This document shows, piece after piece, positions 35,113 to 44,362 of a DNA stretch of 64,000 nt (positions are counted from its first letter, which is position 1; each line of letters begins with the position of its first letter). Source of the DNA: Leptolinea sp. UBA5366 (GTDB lineage: Bacteria > Chloroflexota > Anaerolineae > Anaerolineales > Anaerolineaceae); assembly GCA_002407845.1 (NCBI GenBank), contig DHPK01000026.1, positions 1 through 64,000 on the forward strand, given 5' to 3'. The notes under the pieces were generated by a model. The model had not been told where the DNA came from. It was given only the letters and a program-made list of their open reading frames with translations, and did no database searches. The position numbers and the translations under genes were made by a program.

Positions 35113-35166
35113 TGCAAAGTCTCCTTGACACTTCTTGCAAAGTTTACTATACTTTTTATGCAAAGT
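35113..35166 (+). promoter_or_regulatory. Promoter with three phased TGCAAAGT repeats
   Basis: TTGACA at 35125-35130, 17 bases, TATACT at 35148-35153, a near-consensus promoter. The 8-base word TGCAAAGT occurs three times in the same direction, at 35113-35120, 35136-35143 and 35159-35166, exactly 23 bases apart: upstream of the -35, inside the spacer and at the start point. This looks like an operator array for the XRE regulator encoded 23 bases downstream. Confidence 0.8.
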
Positions 35167-35188
35167 TAGCTATGCAGAAAGGGCGAAA

Positions 35189-35410
35189 ATGAAAACGAGA
35201 ATTGCTGAATTGCGCAAACAGCAGAAGATGTCCCAAGAGGAGCTGGCACAGGCCGTCGGAGTCACCCGGCAGACAATCACCTCGATCGAAGTGGAAAAGT
35301 ACACCGCATCATTGGTGCTGGCATATAAAATCGCCCATTATTTTGGTCTGACAATCGAAGAGGTATTCGACTTTTCTGAAGCGGAGGAAAATTACGATGG
35401 AAAACTATAG
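35189..35410 (+). CDS. XRE-family helix-turn-helix regulator
   Basis: 73 residues from ATG 35189 (AAAGGG upstream). The longer frame would start inside the promoter. A single HTH domain, MKTRIAELRKQQKMSQEELA then VGVTRQTITSIE, and a short tail. This compact form, paired with a membrane protein, is common in Firmicutes and Chloroflexota. It probably controls its own promoter through the three TGCAAAGT repeats. It overlaps the next gene by 14 bases. Confidence 0.92.
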   Translation: MKTRIAELRKQQKMSQEELAQAVGVTRQTITSIEVEKYTASLVLAYKIAHYFGLTIEEVFDFSEAEENYDGKL

Positions 35411-35849
35411 AAAACCACTCAAACGCTCGACACTGCTAAACGCGGTTTTCTGTTTGATAACGGCAGTTGTAATCGGCTTGCTTACCTGGTATTACCGTTT
35501 TCAAGATCATCAGTTCGGTCATCTGCATGAATTTTTCGGCGGTTTCCAGACTGGGATCGGCAGCGGCTTACTGCTGCTTCTGATCATTAGCTTAATAAAC
35601 AATTTTCGCGCATTATCCAATGAAGCAAAGCTAAAAGAAATGTATATCCTCGAAAATGATGAGCGCGAAAAGCTGATGTGGCTCAAAACCGGATTGGCAT
35701 GTCTGCGAATCTTCATCTTCAGCATCGCGTTAGCCGCTTTTGCCTCCGGTTTCTTCAACGAGGTCGTCTTCATCACGCTATCAGCTGTTCTGTTTTTTAT
35801 GCTGATCACTTTTGTGCTTGTCCGGTTTTATGTCTTCAGCCGCAATTAA
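35397..35849 (+). CDS. Small membrane protein paired with the XRE regulator
   Basis: 150 residues with four hydrophobic segments (near residues 14-30, 50-67, 98-115 and 121-142) and a cytoplasmic loop containing ENDEREK between segments two and three. The fused HTH/membrane-protein gene pair with this NDER loop resembles DUF2178-like proteins. The function is unknown. The overlap with the regulator gene implies translation together. Confidence 0.75.
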   Translation: MENYRKPLKRSTLLNAVFCLITAVVIGLLTWYYRFQDHQFGHLHEFFGGFQTGIGSGLLLLLIISLINNFRALSNEAKLKEMYILENDEREKLMWLKTGLACLRIFIFSIALAAFASGFFNEVVFITLSAVLFFMLITFVLVRFYVFSRN

Positions 35850-36031
35850 TGCGCTTGGAAATCCCGACGTGAGGTTGTAATTGGAAAAGGATTGTAAAAT
35901 TCAGGTGAAAACACATAGACATTCGTTTTCCCGCGCTATATTTATGCTAATTTCTATTAAAATGGCTGGCTCCCTGAAATTTGTTCGAAACTTATTTCCA
36001 ATTCAACGCTCAGCCTGAAAGGAACTGAACA

Positions 36032-36511
36032 ATGAGTGAAAAGAAAAGCGGAAAGAGGGTGCGAACGAGTGCAAAAGCGATCATCATCCAAAATGGGAAA
36101 ATTTTGATGCTCGACTGTAAATTTTCAAAAAAAGATTCCTGTTTGCTCTTCCCCGGCGGCGGGCAAAAATACGGTGAAACGCTGAATCAGGCGCTCAAAC
36201 GCGAATGCAAAGAAGAGCTCGGTGCAAAAGTGGAAGTCAATGATCTCGTTTGGATTCGCGAATATATCAGCTCAAACCATGAATTCTCGGATCAAGATGA
36301 CAGCCATCAGATCGAGTTTTATTTTCTTTGCAAGCTAAAGACTGAATTGAACGAGAAGAAGGCGAAGAAACCTGACAAAGTGCAAAAAGGCATCGTCTGG
36401 ATTGAACTTTCTGACCTGGCATATATGAACATTTACCCCAAAGCAATCATTCCGGTTCTTCAAACGCTTGAATATAAAACTTATCCGTTCTACGGCGGCG
36501 ACGTCAATTGA
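36032..36511 (+). CDS. Nudix hydrolase
   Basis: 159 residues. The Nudix box is complete: GGGQKYGETLNQALKRECKE followed by ELG, matching G-x5-E-x7-RE-U-x-EE-x-G. It hydrolyses a nucleoside diphosphate linked to some moiety, with the substrate not predictable. A lysine-rich insert (NEKKAKKPDKVQKG) precedes the last strand. AAAGGAAC lies before the ATG. It stands alone between unrelated genes. Confidence 0.92.
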   Translation: MSEKKSGKRVRTSAKAIIIQNGKILMLDCKFSKKDSCLLFPGGGQKYGETLNQALKRECKEELGAKVEVNDLVWIREYISSNHEFSDQDDSHQIEFYFLCKLKTELNEKKAKKPDKVQKGIVWIELSDLAYMNIYPKAIIPVLQTLEYKTYPFYGGDVN

Positions 36512-36591
36512 CGAACGGATCAGCAGACAGAAACGTTTTCAATTCTTGAAATAAATTTCTGCTAAGAATCAATAATTATTAGTTAAACCGA

Positions 36592-37434
36592 TCAAAGGAC
36601 ATCCGCCGTCTTCCAGGAAATCAGAGCCACCCGCACCGGCATTTTCAGCACCCACTGCCCGTCAGTCTCGCTCATATTTTCTTGCAGAAGTTCGCGGATG
36701 AATGCATCATGCACACTGTTCTCGGCGACGCCAAAACGATTTTTAATCTCAAGATAGGCATTTTCAAAGGAATCATAACGGCGCGGATGAGCGTGCGAGC
36801 TTTCTTCAAACAGCACATCCGCATAAATTCCCATCTGCATTAATGCGTTGTAGGCGACTCTGAAATTTGGGCTGTCATTCGGATGTCCCCAAATGCGCAG
36901 AGCAATCTGCGCCAGCGGATCGGACAGCAGCGGTGCACGGATCAGCAGAAAGCAAGTGCCGCGAACCGCTCGGTTCATAGCGCCGATTAGTTCGCGAAAA
37001 TCCGCGATCCCGTACATAGCATGCGAGCAGAGCGATAAATCGTGCATTTCTACCGGGGTTTCCGGCCACTTCCCATCGATCACGTCGACATTATTCACGG
37101 CATGACGTTCGAGGTTTTCATGAAGCACAGCCCGCATGCCTGCGGATGGTTCCAGCGCCGTGATGCGTTTCGCGGCAGAGGAAAGATAAACCGCCCAATT
37201 GCCGGTTCCAGCGCCGATATCAAGCAGTGTCGCGTTTGGATGCTGAGACAGTGTTTGCATCAGAAAATCACGGGTGTTGTCAGGCTGTTGCCAGCGCTGC
37301 TCGATGCGATTTGAGAAATCGCGCGCCCGCCCATGCCAGAAGTCCTTTTCTTTTTCATTTTCCGGTTCAAAACGCCAGTTGCGCGCTTCGACCAACGCTC
37401 GCCACAAGGCGATCCAATCCGTCTGTTTTTCCAT
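36592..37434 (-). CDS. SAM-dependent methyltransferase
   Basis: 280 residues, class I Rossmann fold: motif I LLDIGAGTGNWAVYL near residue 76 binds S-adenosylmethionine, followed by the acidic residue in ITALEPS. An N-terminal helical extension of about 65 residues (WRALVEARNWRFEPENEKEK) precedes it. It is the 3'-most gene of the minus-strand polysaccharide cluster and starts 9 bases after the glycosyltransferase, so its target may be a sugar or lipid intermediate. The specificity is unknown. Confidence 0.85.
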   Translation of the reverse strand: MEKQTDWIALWRALVEARNWRFEPENEKEKDFWHGRARDFSNRIEQRWQQPDNTRDFLMQTLSQHPNATLLDIGAGTGNWAVYLSSAAKRITALEPSAGMRAVLHENLERHAVNNVDVIDGKWPETPVEMHDLSLCSHAMYGIADFRELIGAMNRAVRGTCFLLIRAPLLSDPLAQIALRIWGHPNDSPNFRVAYNALMQMGIYADVLFEESSHAHPRRYDSFENAYLEIKNRFGVAENSVHDAFIRELLQENMSETDGQWVLKMPVRVALISWKTADVL

Positions 37435-37443
37435 TTACGTCCG

Positions 37444-38574
37444 TCAATTCCCAGCGTGATTAATTTTCAAAATTTTTCGATAGAAAGCCAGATGTTTTTT
37501 GGCTATCGCCTGCCAGCCGAGTTCTTCCTGTGCAAAACGCCAGCCGTTTTCTCCGAGCCGATTTCGTTCTTCTTCATCATCAATCAGGCGGTTCAGCGCC
37601 CGTTCAAGCGCCGGTGCGTTTTTCGGCGGGATTAGAATTCCGTTTTCCCCATCGCTGATCATGTCTGGGATACCGCCGACCCGGGTAGCGATCACCGGTT
37701 TTCGAAAGGCAAATGCTGTCGGGATCACTCCGGATTGGCTGGCAGAAATGTATGGCAGCGCCACAATGGATGCCTGCTGCATGGCGTCAGCTACCTCTTC
37801 ATTGCTGAGGAATCGGTTGGAAACAATAATCCGCTCGTGTTTTAAATTTCCTGCATACGGACTGATATCTCCGCCGCCAGCGATATGCAGCGTCCAGTCC
37901 GGATGTTTCGGCAGCACTTTTTTAGCAGCTGCCAGCAGAATATCCAGACCTTTATATGGCTCAATCCTGCCAAAAAACAAGATTTCCTTTTTCGGGGGCA
38001 GGTTCTGATCGCCGTATTGCGTGAAAAAATCATAAACCCCATGCGGAACGACCAAAATACGGTCAGCTGATTTTCCCTGATTGACCAGAATTTCCTTCCC
38101 TTGTTCTGTCAAGACTACAAAGTAATCCGGCATTTTTCGAAAAAGCGCTTCCGTCATGCGGAAATAAAGCGGTGCACCTTCATGATGCACCACGTCATGG
38201 ATCGTGTAAACAATCGGCACGCGGTGAAAAAGTTTCAGATAAATTCCCAGAAAGGGATTCCATTCCTGCGCAGCGGTGATATGCACCAGCTGGGGATCGA
38301 TTTCACGAATCATTTTTGAAAGCGCAATCCAAGTTTTCGGGTTGAACAGTTTACCGAGCGTCCCTTTCATGCCCTGCCCCATGTCGAGCTTTTGGCTTGA
38401 AAAAGTTTGCTGATCCCAATCGGCACGCGAATGCTCTGCGCCCTGAACGGTCAGCACGCTGACCTGGCAGAGCGGGCTCAGGCTTTCAGCCAGGCAGTCG
38501 TTAAACTGCAGCAGTCCGCCGCGGCGCGTCAGGCAGATGATCAGCACTTTAATTGGGGAATTTGATTCATCCAT
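37444..38574 (-). CDS. Glycosyltransferase, GT4 family
   Basis: 376 residues with the two-Rossmann GT-B layout. The acceptor half has FNDCLAESLSPLCQVSVLTV and PIVYTIHDVVHHEG. The donor half has LFFGRIEPYKGLDILLAAAK and SGVIPTAFAFRKPVIATRVG then GIPDMI, the usual GT4 nucleotide-sugar site. It probably adds a sugar to a lipid-linked or exopolysaccharide chain on the cytoplasmic side. Close spacing on both sides indicates co-transcription with the membrane proteins upstream. Confidence 0.93.
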   Translation of the reverse strand: MDESNSPIKVLIICLTRRGGLLQFNDCLAESLSPLCQVSVLTVQGAEHSRADWDQQTFSSQKLDMGQGMKGTLGKLFNPKTWIALSKMIREIDPQLVHITAAQEWNPFLGIYLKLFHRVPIVYTIHDVVHHEGAPLYFRMTEALFRKMPDYFVVLTEQGKEILVNQGKSADRILVVPHGVYDFFTQYGDQNLPPKKEILFFGRIEPYKGLDILLAAAKKVLPKHPDWTLHIAGGGDISPYAGNLKHERIIVSNRFLSNEEVADAMQQASIVALPYISASQSGVIPTAFAFRKPVIATRVGGIPDMISDGENGILIPPKNAPALERALNRLIDDEEERNRLGENGWRFAQEELGWQAIAKKHLAFYRKILKINHAGN

Positions 38575-38584
38575 GATCGATTTC

Positions 38585-40630
38585 CTATCTCAAAAAACTG
38601 CAATCCAGTAAACGCTCGACATTCAGGATTGTATCCTGTTTCTCAGCCGAATCTTGCGTGTCTTTCTGAATCCGATTCCAGACCGCACACAGCGGGTTAT
38701 TCATCAATGGCGTGGTCTCAAGCGCGATCGTGGTCTGATCCAGCGCCTGCTGCCAGTTCAGCGTATGAGCGAATCCTTCGATGAAAGGGATCCTTTCCAT
38801 TGGATCATTCGGATGATCATTCAGCTGAAAAGCCTCCTCTGCCAGAAGAGCAATCTGGTCCCAATCGCCTTGCTGTCTGGCAAGATCGGCATGTTCATAA
38901 TACCAGCACCAGTTCTTGGGCAGTTCTTCGCCGAATAGCACGGGATCGAGCGGCTCGTAAGGGGCATCTGCCAGTATCCGGTCATAGTTGTTAAGCAGCG
39001 CCGCATCGCGGTCAATATTCGGGATGGTCTGATTAAACAGGTCAACCTCCGGATCCAGCACATGCACACAGCCGGGCGCTTGATAGTAGAGGCTGATCGA
39101 ATGATCCGTGCTGCCTTCGAAGCGCGCAGAAAGATATTCTTGACTGATTTCCTTGCCGGGCTCAAATTTGCTGAGCGTTTCCTCTCGCTTGGTATTCGTA
39201 TACAAAATGTAGGGAATCCGCTCCGCTTCGTAAGCCTCAGCGTATATCCAGTTCAGCGGTGCAGTCAGTGAGTTGTCCGTGCTGAAACGGATCGGCAGCG
39301 AATTGGTGATGACAGCGGTGTTCTCTGCTAATGCCGGCACGCGCCATTTCAGCTGCTGAAAAAAGTCCTTTGTCAGCGTCCAATCGCGGCGGTATTCGTT
39401 CGCTGTAATGAAATGCGACCCGGTGCTCATCCCCACCATGCACGCGATCGCCAGCGTTGAGAGAACGACTCCGGGTTTGCGGCAGCTGGAGATCAAGCTG
39501 AAAATGCCAGCCCAGAAAAATGCCATTCCGAGCATGAACGGCAGTGTATAGCGGCTGTTTGGAAACACAAATGAGAGATAGGAGCCTGTCAGCCAGAAGG
39601 GCTGTCCGGCAAGCAGCGTTGCGATCATGCCTGTCAGAATCAGAAAAAGCGCTGCCCGCCGTTCCTTTTTTCCGGACTCGTTCCTGATCAGCAGGAATAC
39701 GGTCAGCATGATCAGAAATGTCAGGCAGCTGACAATCAGATATACCTGAAAGGTTCTTGCGCCTGTCAGCTGCCGGTCTGGCAGTCTGAATGCCCACAGC
39801 CATGCGCCCGCCAGCGCTTTGACGCTGTCACTCCAGACTGAATTGAGATATCCCACCAGAGCGGCAAACGGGTCAGCTTTGAATTGCTCCACAAGCGAAA
39901 ATTCATAGTGGAGTGTCTGGGTTTGATTGAAAAAGAGCCGATAAATGACGCCCAGCCCAAGCATCAGCGCATAGGGCAGTTCAACCCGAACCAGCCGCTG
40001 CCAGCGTTCTTTTCCTGTCAATCCAAGTTGCGTGCAGGTGCCCCAGATCAAAATCGGGCGCAGCAGCTCCAGCATGAAGAAATATTCCGAGGCAAAAAGA
40101 TTGACCGCAGCCAGCAACAATCCCAAGAGCGTCCAGCCCCAATGCCAGCGCGGGGTCTCAGCCTTCCGCAAAGAGATCAAAAAAGAGAGCGTCAACAAAC
40201 TGATCAGCAGGTACGAAAAGCCAAAATTCAAGGCAATCGGCTGCATTGTAAATCCGGGATAGGTCATGAACAACAGACCGGCTGCCAGCCCGGGAAATAC
40301 TTTTTTCAGACTGAGCCGATAGACCAGCAGTCCGACCAACGCCGAACAGATCACTCGCATCAACAGCCCATAAAGCTGGATGACTAGCGGATTCATGCCA
40401 GTCAGCTGCATCACAAGGTTTTGAATCTGTCCTGCCAGCGGGCGGCTGAAGCTGAAATGCCGCACCACACCGGCATATCCCAGCTCCATTTTCGTCCAAA
40501 GATATGCCCAGTCATCCCAATAAATCCCCAGTTTTCGAATGACCAGCCCATAGCTCAGAAACGCGATCAAAGCCAGCAGAATTGGGAGCGCTTTCAGCGT
40601 GATCGGTCGGGATTTGAAAAATTGTTTCAT
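38585..40630 (-). CDS. Large multi-spanning membrane protein, polysaccharide locus
   Basis: 681 residues from ATG 40630, chosen for AGGGG just upstream; the codons before it belong to the preceding gene. About ten membrane segments occupy the first 430 residues. A soluble C-terminal domain of about 250 residues follows, beginning near SHFITANEYRRDWTLTKDFF. This topology resembles GT-C type lipid-linked-sugar glycosyltransferases, and YWDDWAYLWTKMELG in the first loop gives acidic residues where such enzymes have them. The assignment is tentative. Confidence 0.75.
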   Translation of the reverse strand: MKQFFKSRPITLKALPILLALIAFLSYGLVIRKLGIYWDDWAYLWTKMELGYAGVVRHFSFSRPLAGQIQNLVMQLTGMNPLVIQLYGLLMRVICSALVGLLVYRLSLKKVFPGLAAGLLFMTYPGFTMQPIALNFGFSYLLISLLTLSFLISLRKAETPRWHWGWTLLGLLLAAVNLFASEYFFMLELLRPILIWGTCTQLGLTGKERWQRLVRVELPYALMLGLGVIYRLFFNQTQTLHYEFSLVEQFKADPFAALVGYLNSVWSDSVKALAGAWLWAFRLPDRQLTGARTFQVYLIVSCLTFLIMLTVFLLIRNESGKKERRAALFLILTGMIATLLAGQPFWLTGSYLSFVFPNSRYTLPFMLGMAFFWAGIFSLISSCRKPGVVLSTLAIACMVGMSTGSHFITANEYRRDWTLTKDFFQQLKWRVPALAENTAVITNSLPIRFSTDNSLTAPLNWIYAEAYEAERIPYILYTNTKREETLSKFEPGKEISQEYLSARFEGSTDHSISLYYQAPGCVHVLDPEVDLFNQTIPNIDRDAALLNNYDRILADAPYEPLDPVLFGEELPKNWCWYYEHADLARQQGDWDQIALLAEEAFQLNDHPNDPMERIPFIEGFAHTLNWQQALDQTTIALETTPLMNNPLCAVWNRIQKDTQDSAEKQDTILNVERLLDCSFLR

Positions 40631-40649
40631 TTTGCCCCTGTTCCGCTGA

Positions 40650-42236
40650 TCATGGCTGGATCGATCCCTCCGGAAAAAGATAGATCGAATAGGGAGCCAG
40701 TCGGAGAGTTTCCTGCGGCGTCCCAATATATTTTCGGATGTTGCTTTCATTGACCGAGCTCGGGCTGCCGTCCATGACAACGATAAAATTCGCCTGCGGG
40801 TTCTGGTACCAGCTATTCTTATTAAACCAGTTGTCAGGATGAAGATTCACCGCTCCGTCAACCGCGTCGAATGAAATTGCCCGCGGTCTGACACTGCCTT
40901 CTGAAGCCACCGCTACATGATTTGCCTGCCAAAAATCAGCATATCCGTCAGTCAGCTGCCGTTCTCGTAAAAACGTCGCTAACTGATCCTGTGGACTGAC
41001 AATTCTCGTTGCTGGCAGCGGCCTGATCCCTGAAATCAGCAGTATAAGCGCAAAAGGAAAGATCAGCGCCTTCAACGTTCCCTGCCCCTGACAGATTTTC
41101 CGATTCAGCCAATCATCCTTTTCGATCCGGCGCAAGATCAAGACTGCAAACGCGATCGGGAAATAGGAAAAGTAACGGCCGGCAGATCTGCCGGTTACAA
41201 AGGGCAGAAAAATCAGCAAACCCGTCTGGCAAACGATGCCAAGGCTAATCAGGATTGAAATCCGGTCTTCAAGATTCCCGCTCGCAAATTCTTTCAGCGA
41301 GCGGACGAGTGCCCAAATTCCCAGCACGAGCACCGCGATCCGAAACGGCAGAAAAACGGACTGAATCGAGAAAACCCGCAGTCCGTCCCAGCCGGCATTA
41401 AATAGTTCCAGCAACAGACCTGTGAACAATTGGAGCGTCTGAGGGATCGACGCAAGCGGTGTGAATTCGACCACGCCTATACGGCTGTTGAGTTCCGCTC
41501 CGCCTGCTGAGAGGATCAGCCTTTCAAGCAGCCAGCCAGTCAAAACACCCGCGAGTGTAATGCCCAGCCATTTCCACAGCAGACGCACCGATTGATCCCG
41601 ATTCGATAAAATTCCGCGAAAACAATAAATCAACACCGGCAGCACCAGCACCGGGATGATAAACAGATCGCTGGCAGTTCCCAAGACGATCAGCAGGAAA
41701 TAAAATAAGCCAGTCCCAACGTTGAAGGATTCAGCATCATTTTTACGCGCACTGGCATCCAGGCACAGCAATGCCAGAAAACAGAGGACGAAAATCCCGA
41801 CATGTGCCCGCGCTGAATAGATTAAAAATGTCCCTGGGAAAGCTGCCAATGCAAAATAAAGGAATAGCTGAAGGAACCCTTTTCTCCCCTTTAACGTTAA
41901 AAATCCAAGTAGAAAAAGCACGAGCGCCATCAGCCAGGATGCTGCCAGATAAGCTTTGGTGCTCACGCCAAACAACAGCACACCGATCAGATAAAATGGC
42001 ACTTCCGAAAACAGGAACGTCGCCCCGGTCAGATTCCAATCGCTCAGCAGATAATTTCCGTCCAAAATATCCTGCGCAATCAAGACCAAACTGGCAAAAT
42101 CCGAATCCATCGGAACCTGAGCAAAGGCAAAAAAGAGCCAGATGCCGTAAATCCCGAAGAGAAGCCCAATCAAACCCGCCATGACGAACGGGCGATGAAA
42201 AAAAGTTTTTACAGGGCAAGAAAGTCGTGTGTTCAT
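40650..42236 (-). CDS. Multi-spanning membrane protein, probable GT-C type glycosyltransferase
   Basis: 528 residues, about ten to twelve membrane segments and a C-terminal soluble region from about residue 410 with SPQDQLATFLRERQLTDGYA and DFWQANHVAV. The first extracytoplasmic loop has FAQVPMDSDFASLVLIAQDI, acidic residues in the position of the GT-C catalytic loop. It is probably a polyprenyl-sugar-using transferase or a related protein of unknown activity. It precedes the companion membrane protein by 19 bases. Confidence 0.72.
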   Translation of the reverse strand: MNTRLSCPVKTFFHRPFVMAGLIGLLFGIYGIWLFFAFAQVPMDSDFASLVLIAQDILDGNYLLSDWNLTGATFLFSEVPFYLIGVLLFGVSTKAYLAASWLMALVLFLLGFLTLKGRKGFLQLFLYFALAAFPGTFLIYSARAHVGIFVLCFLALLCLDASARKNDAESFNVGTGLFYFLLIVLGTASDLFIIPVLVLPVLIYCFRGILSNRDQSVRLLWKWLGITLAGVLTGWLLERLILSAGGAELNSRIGVVEFTPLASIPQTLQLFTGLLLELFNAGWDGLRVFSIQSVFLPFRIAVLVLGIWALVRSLKEFASGNLEDRISILISLGIVCQTGLLIFLPFVTGRSAGRYFSYFPIAFAVLILRRIEKDDWLNRKICQGQGTLKALIFPFALILLISGIRPLPATRIVSPQDQLATFLRERQLTDGYADFWQANHVAVASEGSVRPRAISFDAVDGAVNLHPDNWFNKNSWYQNPQANFIVVMDGSPSSVNESNIRKYIGTPQETLRLAPYSIYLFPEGSIQP

Positions 42237-42239
42237 CGA

Positions 42240-43157
42240 TTAGAAGATCAAGAATCCGGCAATTAAAATTAGAAAAAGAATCGCTGCACTGCTGCTCCAG
42301 ACCATTTCAGCGACCGGTTTTAAGCGCTCATTTTTATACAATTGTACGCCAACAATCAGATTGACCAGCCAGATCGCAATGCTCAAAATGGGCAGCAGCA
42401 GGATGTTTCTAGCAGGCAATCGCTGGCTAGCGATGCCTTCCGCAGTAAATTCAACATCAACGCCCCGGGCTGCTGAAAATCTGAACCCGATCCAAAGCGA
42501 GAGCAGTGAAAAAAAGACAACCGAATAAATCAGCGATAAACGCGCAATTCGATTCCCCCATGACGATGCGATCCAGTCAACTGGTTTCACCGACTGATGC
42601 GGCGGCTCCGCCAGCACGCCCATCTGCAGCACCCGCTCAAAGCCTTCTAAGAATTGCTGTGGTTTCCGCGGTGAAATGCCAAAAATGCCATGGGCTGTTC
42701 CGACAAACAGCATCGTCCGAATGTTTGATGCCATAAATTCAATTTCCTGTCCCGACTCGGTCAGCACTTTCCCTGCATATGCACCGGGCATCGGCATGAA
42801 CGGCCAGGGGACATTTTCTTTCATTTCAACCGGGGTGCGAATCCAGTTGATTTCGGAAAGCGGAATAATTTCCCGCCGCAGTCCCCACTTGATCGTCAGC
42901 GAATCGCGTGCCAGCGTATACAGTCCGTTGTAAAGGGAATAGCTGCGATAAAGCGAGAACGCGAACGGAATCAACAGTAAAATTGAAAAAATGAACGATA
43001 GAAAAAACGCAATCCCGGGTTCTTGCTGAGAAAAATATCGGAATCCAAAGATGCTGACGGCACCCAGCAGGAGGGTCAGCAACCCATGGATCAATAAGCC
43101 CGGGAAACGACTCGGCGCATAAGAAAATGAACGAGGGCTTTCAGCCGGCTGTGCCAT
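42240..43157 (-). CDS. Membrane protein with bacterial PH-like domain
   Basis: 305 residues. Two N-terminal membrane segments are followed by a soluble region near residues 75-170 (LYTLARDSLTIKWGLRREII, PLSEINWIRTPVEMKE) with the pattern of the bacterial PH-like domain found in YdbT/YvbH relatives. Two more membrane segments form the C-terminus. The role is unknown. It starts 11 bases after the aminotransferase gene and ends 3 bases before the next start, so it belongs to the operon. Confidence 0.75.
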   Translation of the reverse strand: MAQPAESPRSFSYAPSRFPGLLIHGLLTLLLGAVSIFGFRYFSQQEPGIAFFLSFIFSILLLIPFAFSLYRSYSLYNGLYTLARDSLTIKWGLRREIIPLSEINWIRTPVEMKENVPWPFMPMPGAYAGKVLTESGQEIEFMASNIRTMLFVGTAHGIFGISPRKPQQFLEGFERVLQMGVLAEPPHQSVKPVDWIASSWGNRIARLSLIYSVVFFSLLSLWIGFRFSAARGVDVEFTAEGIASQRLPARNILLLPILSIAIWLVNLIVGVQLYKNERLKPVAEMVWSSSAAILFLILIAGFLIF

Positions 43158-43168
43158 TTTGCCTCGAG

Positions 43169-44353
43169 TTACAGCACCTGCCGCAGCATCGAGACAGTCT
43201 CCTCAACCTGTTCACGGGTCATTTTCCCTGAAAATGGCAACGCCAGACCGCGCGCGCCCAGATCCTCCGTCACAGGGAATTGTCCCTTTTTATATCCAAA
43301 TCGTTCAACCATGTAAGGCTGAAGATGGATCGGTGAAAAATAAGGTCTGGAAGGAACCCCCAGCGCCTGCAGCCGGTCAATCACACTTTTCCGATCAATT
43401 TGCGCGTCGAGCCGAACCACATACACAAACCAGCTGTTGTGCGTGGTCGTTGGAGAAACCTGCGGACAGGAAACGCCCGGCAGATCCATTAATTCAGCCT
43501 GATACCAGTCTGCGACCTGCTGCCGCATCCGCATCAGCTCATTGATCCGCTGCATTTGGGCAGCCCCCAGCGCGGCGCTCAGTTCATCCAGCCGATAGTT
43601 GTAGCCTAAATAGGTGTGTTCCAGCCAAGTATCCCCCGGCGCACGCCCCTGATTCCTGAACGCCCGCAGCAAATCTGCCTGACGATCATCGTCCGTCACC
43701 ACCATGCCGCCCTCTGCAGTTGTGATTTGCTTATTCGGATAGAAAGCGAATACGCCGAAATCAGCCAGCCTGCCAGCCTGACGCCCTTTATATGCCGCGC
43801 CCAGCGCTTCGCACGAATCTTCAATCACAGTCATCGCGAACGCTTCAGCGGTTTTCTGAATGAGATCATAATCCGCCGGTTGACCGAAAACATCCACCGC
43901 GATGATCCCTTTCGCCTGCTTTTGCGGAGTGAATCCTTTCTTAGGCAGCCATTTTGCAGCATCCGTCTGCGAAGATGCCAAATCAGCTGCGGCTTCCTGC
44001 AGCAGACCCGGATCAATATTGCCTGTCAGCGGATCAACGTCCACAAAGATCGGCGTGACCCGTTCATAAAGCAGCACGTTTGTCGAAGACACAAATGAAA
44101 AAGGAGTGGTCAGCACCCAGTCGCCGTCTTTCCACCCAGCACAGCGCACACAAGCGTGCAGTCCTGCCGTGCCTGAACTGACCGCGACCGCATGCGCAGC
44201 CCCAGTGAAGGATTTAATAGCGGATTCAAATTCGGTCACCTTCGGACCCATGCTCAGGTAATTCGTCTGCATCACCGCCGCGACAGCATCTCTTTCAAGG
44301 TCGGTGATGTCAGGCAGAGACATCGGAATATTTATTTTTTTCAGATAGTCCAT
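43169..44353 (-). CDS. Nucleotide-sugar aminotransferase, DegT/DnrJ/EryC1 family
   Basis: 394 residues, PLP-dependent. The cofactor lysine is Lys208 in FYPNKQITTAEGG and the ring-binding Asp is Asp179 in VIEDSCEALGA. HAVAVSSGTAGLHACV near 55-70 binds the phosphate. Such enzymes aminate a keto sugar to give an amino sugar for surface polysaccharide. The sugar acyltransferase gene two positions upstream would suit N-acylation of the product. Nine bases separate it from the bactofilin gene. Confidence 0.94.
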   Translation of the reverse strand: MDYLKKINIPMSLPDITDLERDAVAAVMQTNYLSMGPKVTEFESAIKSFTGAAHAVAVSSGTAGLHACVRCAGWKDGDWVLTTPFSFVSSTNVLLYERVTPIFVDVDPLTGNIDPGLLQEAAADLASSQTDAAKWLPKKGFTPQKQAKGIIAVDVFGQPADYDLIQKTAEAFAMTVIEDSCEALGAAYKGRQAGRLADFGVFAFYPNKQITTAEGGMVVTDDDRQADLLRAFRNQGRAPGDTWLEHTYLGYNYRLDELSAALGAAQMQRINELMRMRQQVADWYQAELMDLPGVSCPQVSPTTTHNSWFVYVVRLDAQIDRKSVIDRLQALGVPSRPYFSPIHLQPYMVERFGYKKGQFPVTEDLGARGLALPFSGKMTREQVEETVSMLRQVL

Positions 44354-44362
44354 TGACGTCTC

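Noticed and set aside
35113..35166. TGCAAAGT repeats as a CRISPR-like or iteron origin array
   Set aside because: Only three 8-base copies over a promoter, with no cas or replication gene nearby; operator use is simpler.
40631..40780. N-terminal extension of the 681-residue membrane protein to 40780
   Set aside because: It overlaps the 3' end of the preceding gene, reads as low-quality basic sequence and lacks a binding site; AGGGG supports 40630.
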